From an uncultured Oleispira sp. (GTDB lineage Bacteria; Pseudomonadota; Gammaproteobacteria; Pseudomonadales; Oceanobacteraceae), in assembly GCA_913061415.1 (NCBI GenBank), contig CAJXUD010000015.1, positions 17,388 through 81,387 of the forward strand: a DNA stretch of 64,000 nt, read 5' to 3'. This document shows positions 1-7,686 of the stretch, one piece after another. Below the pieces are notes generated by a model that made no database searches, was not told where the DNA came from, and saw only the letters and a program-made list of their open reading frames with translations. How positions within the stretch are numbered: position 1 is the first letter of the stretch; each line of letters begins with the position of its first letter. Position numbers and translations under genes: made by a program.

Positions 1-1134
1 ATCAAGTCAGACATTCAGGTTGACGAAGAAGAAATTGAGCAGAGCTACCAAGATTATCTGGATCAGCTGGGCGATACAGAAGAACGTAAAGCAAGTCACA
101 TTTTGATTGAAGTTAATGACGATCGAAATGATGATGCGGCAGCAGCATTAGCGCAGCAGTTATCTTCAAAGGCTTCTAGCGGAGAAGATTTCGCAGTTTT
201 AGCTAAAGAATACTCGGATGATATTGGTTCTAAAAATGTCGGTGGTGATCTTGGTTACAATACCCGTGGCGGTTTTGTTGTTGAGTTCGACGATGCTTTA
301 TTTGACATGTTAGAAGGTCAAGTTTCTGAGCCTGTTAAAACTGAATTTGGTTATCATGTTATTAAACTTGATTCTATTCGTAAGCCAGTAGCATTATCTT
401 TGGCAGAGAAGCGCGATGATCTTGTTTCTGAAATTAAATCTTCTCAGTTAACAGAAATGTTTGCCGAGCAGTCTGAAGCATTAGCGGCAGCGGCTTTTGA
501 GAATGACAATATTGAAAACTTAGTGGCTAATACTGATCTTGGTCTTGTCGCACAAACATCAAACATGTTCAGCCGTAATCAAGGTGCAGGTATTGCTTTG
601 AATCCTGCTATTCGAGTAGCTGCTTTTGATGAAAAAGTACTTGCTGATCGTGAGTTAAGTGATGTCATTGAAGTCTCGGCTGATCAGGTTGTGGTTATTG
701 GGTTGAGTAAGCATGCTGAGCCTGCGGTTAAGCCGTTGGCTGATGTCAAAACAGTTATCGAAGCTCAGCTATTAACTGAAAAAGCCAATGCACTAGCCGC
801 AGAAAAAGCGGAAGCTTTGGTTGCTGATATTGCGATGGGTAGCTCAAGCATCGCTTGGGTCTCAGTTAATGCAGCGACTTATAGCGATGCGGGCGAAGCG
901 CCTGTTGAGTTAAATAAAGCGGTATTTGCTTTACCTAAGCAATCTGGTGAAGTAACTTCTGCGAAGGTAGCAGCAGGGCAAGCAGTTGCTCGTTTAAAAG
1001 CAGTGACTCAAGAAGACGTTACAGCTTCTGCTGAAGAGCAAGCTACGATTAACCAAGCAAAAGCTAATGAGAGTTTCTATGTTTACCGTCAGTGGGCAAA
1101 AGCCAATTCTGATATCGAGCGTAGTGGTTCTTAA
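1..1134 (+). CDS. ppiD: Peptidyl-prolyl isomerase PpiD, C-terminal part (5' end outside window)
   Basis: The reading frame is open from base 1, so this is the 3' part of a longer gene whose start lies upstream; the TTG near 103 is internal. A parvulin (rotamase) domain begins near base 90 with KASHILIEV, continues through the FAVLAKEYSDD and GGDLGY motifs and ends at FGYHVIKL. A second, rotamase-like C-terminal domain follows. PpiD is an inner-membrane-anchored periplasmic folding factor that works near the SecYEG exit; its single TM anchor would be in the missing N-terminus. Gene order ppiD then fabI matches Pseudomonas. A strong hairpin terminator follows the stop codon. Confidence 0.92.
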   Translation: MKSDIQVDEEEIEQSYQDYLDQLGDTEERKASHILIEVNDDRNDDAAAALAQQLSSKASSGEDFAVLAKEYSDDIGSKNVGGDLGYNTRGGFVVEFDDALFDMLEGQVSEPVKTEFGYHVIKLDSIRKPVALSLAEKRDDLVSEIKSSQLTEMFAEQSEALAAAAFENDNIENLVANTDLGLVAQTSNMFSRNQGAGIALNPAIRVAAFDEKVLADRELSDVIEVSADQVVVIGLSKHAEPAVKPLADVKTVIEAQLLTEKANALAAEKAEALVADIAMGSSSIAWVSVNAATYSDAGEAPVELNKAVFALPKQSGEVTSAKVAAGQAVARLKAVTQEDVTASAEEQATINQAKANESFYVYRQWAKANSDIERSGS

Positions 1135-1175
1135 TCACGCGATTCTTAATCTAGTTTGAGAAAATTAGGTTAAAT

Positions 1176-1203
1176 AAAAAAAGGGGCTTCGGCCCCTTTT
1201 TTT
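1176..1203. terminator. Bidirectional intrinsic terminator between ppiD and fabI
   Basis: A-tract, GGGGC stem, TTCG tetraloop, GCCCC stem, then seven T. The A and T tracts make it usable from both strands, fitting the convergent ppiD and fabI genes. Confidence 0.93.
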
Positions 1204-1234
1204 ATTTCTGATCTTTCATTTTATTTTTTATACG

Positions 1235-1285
1235 ACTCAACTCTTGTTAAATCTCAACTCTTGTTAAGCCTCTATTTGCGTTAAA
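1235..1285. repeat. 17-bp tandem repeat, three copies, at the fabI 3' end
   Basis: Two near-identical copies of CTCAACTCTTGTTAAAT (1235 and 1252) are followed by a diverged third copy at 1269 that contains the fabI stop codon. It is one of many short tandem duplications in this window. Confidence 0.75.
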
Positions 1286-2102
1286 CCTCTGCTTGATCTT
1301 CCATTTCTTCTAAGCTCATTGCGCAGCTGTTAAAACCGGCATCCACATAAATAGTCTGTGCGGTAATACCAGACGCCATATCAGAGCATAAAAACATCGC
1401 ACTATTGCCTACTTCATGAATGGTCACATTACGTTTTAACGGCGCACGTTCAGCATTGCGCTTTAACATTTTGCGGAAACTCTTAATGCCTGATGCGGCT
1501 AAGGTTCTAATTGGCCCAGCAGAGATGGCGTTAACTCGAATCCCTTCTGGCCCAAGGCTACCTGCTAAATAACGTACAGACGCCTCTAGGCTGGCTTTAG
1601 CAAGGCCCATAACGTTGTAGTTGGGTAAGGTTTGTTGAGAACCATGGTAGGTCAATGTTAATAAGCTACCATTACGACCTTGTAGCATTGGTCGGGCGGC
1701 TTTTGCGAGTGCGACAAAGCTATATGCGCTGATATCATGAGCGATATGAAAACCTTCGCGTGTCGTTGCATCAAGATAATCACCATCTAGCTCATGGGCA
1801 GGTGCGAAACCAACAGAATGAACAAGAACATCCAAGCCGTCCCACTCTTTTCCTAAAGCTTCAAAAACCTGATTAATCTCTTCGTCACTGCTGACGTCAC
1901 AAGGAAGAACAATGCTTGAACCCCATTGTTCAGCCATTTTCTCAACTCTGCCTTTTAATTTCTCACCTTGATAGGTAAAAGCAAGCTCAGCGCCTTGCTG
2001 ATAAAAAGCTTCGGCAATACCGGCGGCAATCGAAAGCTTGCTAGCAACACCTACAATTAATACTTTTTTACCGGCTAATAAACCCATGTTTAATTCACTC
2101 AT
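1281..2102 (-). CDS. fabI: Enoyl-[acyl-carrier-protein] reductase (NADH) FabI
   Basis: It reduces trans-2-enoyl-ACP to acyl-ACP in the last step of each fatty-acid elongation cycle and is the triclosan target class. This is an atypical short-chain dehydrogenase: the nucleotide-binding stretch [13 protein letters not shown] is at residues 18-30, and the catalytic pair Tyr162 and Lys169 sits in [13 protein letters not shown], with the second conserved Tyr at 152 (TLTYHGS). Length is 273 aa against about 262 in E. coli; the extra residues are at both ends. The gene is convergent with ppiD as in Pseudomonas. Its last codons run into a 17-bp tandem repeat, which may have moved the stop codon. Confidence 0.97.
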   Translation of the reverse strand: MSELNMGLLAGKKVLIVGVASKLSIAAGIAEAFYQQGAELAFTYQGEKLKGRVEKMAEQWGSSIVLPCDVSSDEEINQVFEALGKEWDGLDVLVHSVGFAPAHELDGDYLDATTREGFHIAHDISAYSFVALAKAARPMLQGRNGSLLTLTYHGSQQTLPNYNVMGLAKASLEASVRYLAGSLGPEGIRVNAISAGPIRTLAASGIKSFRKMLKRNAERAPLKRNVTIHEVGNSAMFLCSDMASGITAQTIYVDAGFNSCAMSLEEMEDQAEV

Positions 2103-2250
2103 ATTATTTTTTAGTTTCGTTATTATGTTACGTCGTTTTAATCATAAAACGCATTAAGCGGATGTCGATAATTCAAGGCTAACCTGTTATTTGCTATTCG
2201 CCAAGTATCGATTGAGCAATTAAGTTATGCATCAATCTACACGCTAGAGG

Positions 2251-4062
2251 TTACTCAAAAGTTGCCTGCTTTATCACGGTGCTTGATTTAAAACCTTCAC
2301 CGCTGCGTTTTGCTGATAGTGTATTAATCTTAGTGATTCTATCGATCCAAAAAAGTCCGCCGTGAGTCGGGTGGAAGGGATCAAAAATTTTGGCGCTAGA
2401 ACGGGTTGCAACGGATTCGGGTAACTTTAACCATCGCCAAAAACCTGCACGAGTAAAAGGTACGTAAGTAGAAGGAATGAATAGGGCTTGGTCGGCAATT
2501 TTGTTTTCTAGTGCGTGTGCAAGTTGAATTGATTCCTGTTCTGAAGACGATGCTTGATACTCTTTAATTAGGTCATCAATACGGTCATCCGCGAGACCAG
2601 TAATATTATTTGATTGTAAGGCGCTTGCATGGCGAGAATGAAAATATTGCTCAAATTCAGGATGCTTGCCAGTGCTCCAGCCTAGCCATGCGATATCGAA
2701 GCGTTTATCTAAAATCTTTTTATGAAAGACCATTGGCTCCGTGTATTGAGGTTTTAATTCTATACCTGCTTTTCTTGCGATTTTGGCAATTAAGTTAATG
2801 TGCGAGCGATGGATTTTGTTGGCATAGCTAACCGTAAACGAAAGTTTTGATTGATCTTTCATTCGTATCCCTGCGGTGTCCAGTATTTGCCAACCTGAAC
2901 GATATAAATAGTCTTTGGCTTTTTCGATGTTCAATTCAGGCGCGGTTATAGTCTGATCTGAATACTCGCCATAACCACTATGAAAGCTTGGCAGGCGTAA
3001 ATATTCGCCGTACAGATATTTTTTTATAACTGTATCAAAATCTATGCTGTGGCTAATGGCTTTTCTTACACCAATGTCTTGCAGTAAATTATTGTTAATA
3101 TTTAGGAATAGGCCGGAAGCGCTTTGCGGGACCTGATTGTAATACGAGAGCTTATGAATAAAGCCTTTGGTGTACATCGGGCCTTTTGCTTTTTCGTACC
3201 ACAGTTTTGGATTTGTGAGATTAAATACATCCAGCTCACCACGCTCAAAATATTTATAAGCAATATTGGGGTCGCGTACGACCTTGATTGAAATCTTATC
3301 AATGTTAAATCGGTTACGTAAGAAACGATCTTTTTTTGCCCACCAGTTTAACTTTCGTTTGAACGCTATAAGCTTACCTTTGCGTATATTTAAAATTTGA
3401 TAGGGGCCTGTATTAGGTTCGATTTTCCAGTTAAAGGCATTAACCCAACGCACATCTAGTTGATGAAAGTGTTTTGCTCGTGGGCGAAGGTCGTAGTAAT
3501 AATGCAAATCTTTTTGTGGTTTTTTTACTGAGCCAATAATAGCAATGGTATGGCTATCAAGTTTTATGACGTCAGCGATTTTTTCTTTGAAATAATTGTT
3601 GTGCCAGGGCGAGTTGATAAACGGGGAACGATTAAACGCTAAAGCAAAGACAAAATCGTCTGCGGTTACGGCATGCCCATCTGACCATCTTGCGTCTTGT
3701 TTTATTTTATAATAAACCGTTTTTCCATCTTTATCATAAGCCCAGTGGCTGGCAAGTATCGGAATGATTTCGTCGTTATTGGGATGAGTCGCCACGAGTG
3801 GAAGTTGGTTGTTAATGAGAAAACTTCGAAAGTAATTTTTTGAGCCAGGGCCAACGGTTCTTAATGTCGGCGGAAAGTTAGGAATGCTTAAGCGTAAGTC
3901 GCCACCTTTTTGAGCCACTGTAGAACTCCACTCAGGGCTCGTATCGTTTGTTATCCATTCTAAATCGAGGGGCAGGGAAGAGGCATAGGTTTTTTGAGTG
4001 ATGAAAAAACAGCTACAGGTCAGAAAAAGAGAGATTAATGCAACCATTACCGTCTTATTCAT
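2251..4062 (-). CDS. Orphan periplasmic peptide/nucleoside-peptide binding protein (SBP family 5, NppA/YejA-like)
   Basis: 603 aa with a Sec signal peptide (hydrophobic stretch about residues 5-20, possible cleavage after TYA-S at about 28). The family-5 solute-binding signature region starts at KGGDLRLSIPNFPPTL, and the region around WSDGHAVTADDFVFAL is typical of YejA/NppA/OppA-type proteins. These proteins deliver oligopeptides or peptidyl-nucleosides to an ABC importer. In P. aeruginosa the same spot between fabI and mltD holds the npp operon (two binding proteins, two permeases, ATPase; recalled). Here no permease or ATPase gene is present, so it is an orphan that must share a transporter elsewhere or act as a sensor or chaperone. 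The start is preceded by a 20-bp tandem repeat carrying overlapping mini-ORFs. Confidence 0.88.
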   Translation of the reverse strand: MNKTVMVALISLFLTCSCFFITQKTYASSLPLDLEWITNDTSPEWSSTVAQKGGDLRLSIPNFPPTLRTVGPGSKNYFRSFLINNQLPLVATHPNNDEIIPILASHWAYDKDGKTVYYKIKQDARWSDGHAVTADDFVFALAFNRSPFINSPWHNNYFKEKIADVIKLDSHTIAIIGSVKKPQKDLHYYYDLRPRAKHFHQLDVRWVNAFNWKIEPNTGPYQILNIRKGKLIAFKRKLNWWAKKDRFLRNRFNIDKISIKVVRDPNIAYKYFERGELDVFNLTNPKLWYEKAKGPMYTKGFIHKLSYYNQVPQSASGLFLNINNNLLQDIGVRKAISHSIDFDTVIKKYLYGEYLRLPSFHSGYGEYSDQTITAPELNIEKAKDYLYRSGWQILDTAGIRMKDQSKLSFTVSYANKIHRSHINLIAKIARKAGIELKPQYTEPMVFHKKILDKRFDIAWLGWSTGKHPEFEQYFHSRHASALQSNNITGLADDRIDDLIKEYQASSSEQESIQLAHALENKIADQALFIPSTYVPFTRAGFWRWLKLPESVATRSSAKIFDPFHPTHGGLFWIDRITKINTLSAKRSGEGFKSSTVIKQATFE

Positions 4063-4117
4063 AAGTAGCTGTTCCTCTTCATAAGTAGCTGTTCCTATTT
4101 ATAGGTAGCTGTTCCAT
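4059..4117 (-). other. Two overlapping leader mini-ORFs coupled to the binding-protein gene
   Basis: Reading leftwards, ATG at 4117 opens a 12-codon frame (MEQLPINRNSYL) whose TGA overlaps the ATG at 4082. That ATG opens a 7-codon frame (MKRNSYL) whose TGA overlaps the ATG of the binding-protein gene at 4062. Both junctions are ATGA. The chain arises because a 20-bp tandem unit carrying an AGGA and an ATG shifts frame at each copy. Translation of either peptide is not demonstrated. Confidence 0.35.
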
Positions 4118-4120
4118 ATT
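4061..4120. repeat. 20-bp tandem repeat, three copies, upstream of the binding-protein gene
   Basis: Copies at 4061-4080, 4081-4100 and 4101-4120 share the core GTAGCTGTTCC. On the minus strand each copy supplies a ribosome-binding-like GGAACAGCTAC ahead of a potential start codon. Confidence 0.9.
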
Positions 4121-4187
4121 AGCTTTAACTTCACTTGCCTATTTGGGGCATTATAGAGAGCTTAAAGATGGAGTTTAAAATGGAGCT

Positions 4188-5792
4188 CTAATTAGTAACA
4201 TCAACATAAAGTGTTAACTTTTGCCCGGGTTGCAGATATTTGCTTTTCGCCTTTTTACGGTTCCAGCGAATTAAATCCTGCACACGAACACGAAACTTAT
4301 CGGATATGCGAGCCAGTGAATCTCCGTTTCTTACGGTATAGGTTAGCTTTCGAATCACTTCACGGTTTTTACGAGTTTTCTTTTGCCCCCATATAACCAG
4401 TTTTTGACCCTGCTTAAGCATGTCGCCAGGGGCCATGCCGTTCCATTTAGCCAGCTCTCGAATCCCTACCTTATGATCGCGGGCAATTTCCCAAAAGCTG
4501 TCGCCACCTTGTACGGTGTACTCAATCTTATCTCGATTTTTACTGCGCTTGGATGAATTTTGTATCTTGGCTAATCGGCTGCCCGCACTATAAGAGTAGC
4601 TGGATAATGATTTGTGTGCAGAGGGAATCAATAATTGATCACCGGTGCGAATCATGCTGCGACTTAAATTATTGGCATCTTTTAAAGCGTCGGGGGTTGT
4701 GTGATATTTTTTTGCGATGGTGATTAACGAATCGCCACTTTTAACTTTATAGCGCTGCCACTTCATTCTCGCATTGTCAGGAAGGTTTGCGATATTTTCT
4801 AAAAAAATATCTTTTTTATCAATCGGAATTAATACGTCATGAGGGCCATTAGGGCTCGTCGCCCAGCGGTTGTAACCAGGGTTTAATTTATAAATCTCAT
4901 CGAGCGGTGTTTCGGATATTTCAGAAAGTTGTGAAAGATCAATTTGGCCACCAGTTTGAACACTTGCAAAATAAGGTTCGTTAGCCAATGGTTTTAATGT
5001 GATTCCATTTTCTTCTGGGTATTTGATCAGTTGTGCAAGCGCGATTAATTTGGGGACGTAATCGCGGGTTTCGCGCGGTAAACTCAATGACCAAAAATCA
5101 GTCGGCTTGCCTAGACGTTTATTCTTTCGGATGGCTTTGCGTACATTACCCGCACCGGTATTGTAGGAGGCCAAAGCAAGTAGCCAATCGCCTTTAAACT
5201 CACGTTGCAATGCTTCCAGATAGGTAAGCGCCGCAATTGTCGAAGCACTGATGTCACGACGACCGTCATACCACCAATCTTGAGTTAAGCCAAAATCACG
5301 CCCCGTTGAAGGGATGAATTGCCAAACACCGGAAGCTCTGCCGTGGGAGTATGCAAAAGGATCGAAGGCACTTTCAACAATCGGCAATAGAGCAAGTTCA
5401 CCTGGAATACCACGTACATCGACCTGCTCTGCTATAAAGTACATGTAGCGTTCAGCACGCGTCGCAATGCGATCCATGTAGGCTTGATGACGCTTGTAAT
5501 AATTTAACTGCGATTGAATACGAGGATTATCAATGTCTTGATTGAATCCATAGGCATTAATGATACGCTGCCATAAATCATTATTTGTACCGGGTTCTGT
5601 CTCGGCATCTTCGGTTAAATACGATTCTGTGGCAATTGCTTGGTCGCCATCCCAAGTATCCAGTACGGGAACAACGGGATTGATAACCAAGGGCTCGACT
5701 TGCTTAGTCTCTTGAACAATGGGTTGATGCGAGCAAGCGCTGATCAATAGAAGGCTCAAGGGTAAAGATAATAATAGCGGGTGAAGCTTCAT
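4188..5792 (-). CDS. mltD: Membrane-bound lytic murein transglycosylase D
   Basis: A 534-aa outer-membrane lipoprotein that cleaves the MurNAc-GlcNAc bond with 1,6-anhydro product formation. The lipobox LISAC gives Cys20 as the lipidated residue. The SLT (GH23) catalytic domain spans about residues 95-250, with Glu140 in LLPIVESAFDP as the catalytic acid, then GVWQFIPSTGRDFGL and ALASYNTGAGNV. Three LysM peptidoglycan-binding modules follow, beginning at YKVKSGDSLITIA, YTVQGGDSFWEIA and YTVRNGDSLARIS. It is divergent from the YafS-like methyltransferase with about 70 bp between starts. In both E. coli and Pseudomonas the neighbour would be gloB, which is missing here. Confidence 0.96.
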   Translation of the reverse strand: MKLHPLLLSLPLSLLLISACSHQPIVQETKQVEPLVINPVVPVLDTWDGDQAIATESYLTEDAETEPGTNNDLWQRIINAYGFNQDIDNPRIQSQLNYYKRHQAYMDRIATRAERYMYFIAEQVDVRGIPGELALLPIVESAFDPFAYSHGRASGVWQFIPSTGRDFGLTQDWWYDGRRDISASTIAALTYLEALQREFKGDWLLALASYNTGAGNVRKAIRKNKRLGKPTDFWSLSLPRETRDYVPKLIALAQLIKYPEENGITLKPLANEPYFASVQTGGQIDLSQLSEISETPLDEIYKLNPGYNRWATSPNGPHDVLIPIDKKDIFLENIANLPDNARMKWQRYKVKSGDSLITIAKKYHTTPDALKDANNLSRSMIRTGDQLLIPSAHKSLSSYSYSAGSRLAKIQNSSKRSKNRDKIEYTVQGGDSFWEIARDHKVGIRELAKWNGMAPGDMLKQGQKLVIWGQKKTRKNREVIRKLTYTVRNGDSLARISDKFRVRVQDLIRWNRKKAKSKYLQPGQKLTLYVDVTN

Positions 5793-5863
5793 CCAATTAC
5801 AATACTGTGGCTGATAAGGTCGCTCAGTCTAATGAGGCAGGGCATGACGGGTCAAGGATAAAA

Positions 5864-6607
5864 ATGAGCACTGTTCCCCATAAACTCGACAATCATGATT
5901 ATAACCGTTGGTTAAAAAGCGATTCTGCTCAAAGAATGCTTTCTTTACAATCTGCCTGGCTACAAAACAAGCTTGGGCGCTTCTTTGGCTCGCACCTCAT
6001 GTTTCAGGGGTTAGACCCGCAAATGGACTTATTGTCTACTAGTCCGATTAAACATACTTTTCGCATGGCGTTACCTTGGCAAGAGGGCGTTGATACTGAT
6101 GCTTGGATGACCAGCAGTAACTGGCCGCTAGCCGATCAAAGTCTGGATGTTGTGGTTATGCAACACAGTCTAGATTTTACCCGCAGACCTCATCAAATGA
6201 TTCGAGAAGCCGCTAGAACCATAGTGCCCAGCGGATATTTGGTTATAATTGGTTTCAATCCTTGGAGTTGGTGGGGTGGGGTACAGAAAACACTCCCTTT
6301 TTCGACGAATATGCCTTGGGTGGCCAACTCAGTAAGTATGCAGCGATTACAAGATTGGCTACTTTTATTGGACTTTTCGATACAAAGTGCCGAAACTCTC
6401 GGCCATCTGTGGCCCGTCACCCTTTTACCTGAGCGCCTGTCTCATCGAATAGACAGTGTCTTGGCGGGGACTGTAGGCATGGGGAATTTCTATATGATCG
6501 TTGCCCAAAAAACCATGGTCGGAATGACGGATATTCGATCAGGACGCTGGAAAATGATCGAGCCCCAGCTAGGTTGGGCGAAAAGCTTAACGAAAGAGCA
6601 TGATTAA
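5864..6607 (+). CDS. YafS-like SAM-dependent methyltransferase
   Basis: 247 aa from the ATG at 5864, which has AAGGA five bases upstream; a GTG at 5807 in the same frame lacks such a site and would leave only 14 bp to mltD. The central region (WPLADQSLDVVVMQHSLDF, then IREAARTIVPSGYLVIIGF and NPWSWWG) matches the Methyltransf_11 fold of E. coli YafS, which lies between gloB and rnhA. The glycine-rich SAM loop is weak (around FQGLDPQ), so activity is uncertain. The substrate of this family is not known to me. Neighbourhood mltD, yafS, dnaQ supports the orthology. Confidence 0.85.
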   Translation: MSTVPHKLDNHDYNRWLKSDSAQRMLSLQSAWLQNKLGRFFGSHLMFQGLDPQMDLLSTSPIKHTFRMALPWQEGVDTDAWMTSSNWPLADQSLDVVVMQHSLDFTRRPHQMIREAARTIVPSGYLVIIGFNPWSWWGGVQKTLPFSTNMPWVANSVSMQRLQDWLLLLDFSIQSAETLGHLWPVTLLPERLSHRIDSVLAGTVGMGNFYMIVAQKTMVGMTDIRSGRWKMIEPQLGWAKSLTKEHD

Positions 6608-6663
6608 GACAAACCCGTGGTTATGTCTGTAATAATTGAAATTGATTAAAAGTTAAAGCGCAA

Positions 6664-6699
6664 GTGACAATGTGGGTGACAATGTGGGTGACAGTGCAA
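6664..6699. repeat. 12-bp tandem repeat, three copies, ahead of dnaQ
   Basis: GTGACAATGTGG at 6664 and 6676, then a diverged copy at 6688, in the gap where rnhA would be expected. The 6608-6769 interval contains no reading frame resembling RNase HI. Confidence 0.8.
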
Positions 6700-6769
6700 G
6701 TTATTTAAGTCGAATGACACTGACACCGCGCGACTAAGAATTAGCCAAAACATCAGCAGTGAGAATTAA

Positions 6770-7474
6770 ATGAGACAAGTAGTACTGGATACGGAAACAA
6801 CCGGTATTGGCGCAGAAAAAGGCCATAGAATTATTGAAATCGGTTGTGTTGAGTTAATCGATCGCAAACTCACCGGCCGCCATTATCATCAATACGTCAA
6901 TCCACAGCGTAGCAGTGATGAAGAGGCTGTTGGCGTTCACGGTATTACTGACGAATTTTTGGCCGATAAACCTGTTTTTGCTCAAGTGGCGCAAGCGTTC
7001 TACGAGTTTATTGAGGGTGCCGAACTCGTTATTCATAACGCACCCTTCGATATTGGCTTTATGGATGCTGAGTTTCGTCGGTTAAATATGCCGATGACGA
7101 ATACCTATTGTACCGTACTTGATACGCTCGTCATGGCGCGAGATATGCGCCCAGGTCAGCGTAATAGCTTGGATGCATTATGTAAGAGCTATGGCATCGA
7201 TAACAGCCATCGAGAACTTCACGGCGCATTATTAGATGCCGAGATTCTGTCTGACGTCTACCTGATGATGACGGGCGGACAGACCGACTTGATGTTCAGC
7301 GCTGAGACAGCAGAAAGTGCGAAAGAGCTGGCCAGAGCAAAGCTTGAACAGCTAGCAAATGTAAACGCAGAAACATTACCCGTTGTGCGCGCGACGTCAG
7401 ACGAATTATCGGCGCACGAAGAAATAATGGATATATTGGATAAAAAAAGTGAGGGTGCCATTTGGCGCCGCTGA
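6770..7474 (+). CDS. dnaQ: DNA polymerase III epsilon subunit (3'-5' proofreading exonuclease)
   Basis: 234 aa. The DEDDh exonuclease motifs are complete: Exo I VLDTETTG (Asp7, Glu9), Exo II HNAPFDIGFMDAEF (Asp94), Exo III HGALLDAEIL (His151, Asp156). A beta-clamp-binding motif QTDLMF lies at 171-176, where E. coli has QTSMAF, followed by a linker and the C-terminal segment that contacts the alpha subunit. The gene normally neighbours rnhA; that partner is missing, with only 162 bp of non-coding DNA containing short tandem repeats upstream. Confidence 0.96.
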   Translation: MRQVVLDTETTGIGAEKGHRIIEIGCVELIDRKLTGRHYHQYVNPQRSSDEEAVGVHGITDEFLADKPVFAQVAQAFYEFIEGAELVIHNAPFDIGFMDAEFRRLNMPMTNTYCTVLDTLVMARDMRPGQRNSLDALCKSYGIDNSHRELHGALLDAEILSDVYLMMTGGQTDLMFSAETAESAKELARAKLEQLANVNAETLPVVRATSDELSAHEEIMDILDKKSEGAIWRR

Positions 7475-7686
7475 ATGAATAGAGCTAAGTAAGAACCACT
7501 AAATCAGCATCGCTAAATATAAAAATGGTTAAATTCCAGCGCTAAGTCACAGTTATGCTGCCGTTTATCAGGCACTATTAGGCTTGCAACCTAAAGAAAC
7601 TTAGGGTATCCATGGAAGTAATATTTCTATCCTGCGCATTCCGTGGTTAGAATAACGATGCATAACAAGAAATAATAGAAGACAAA

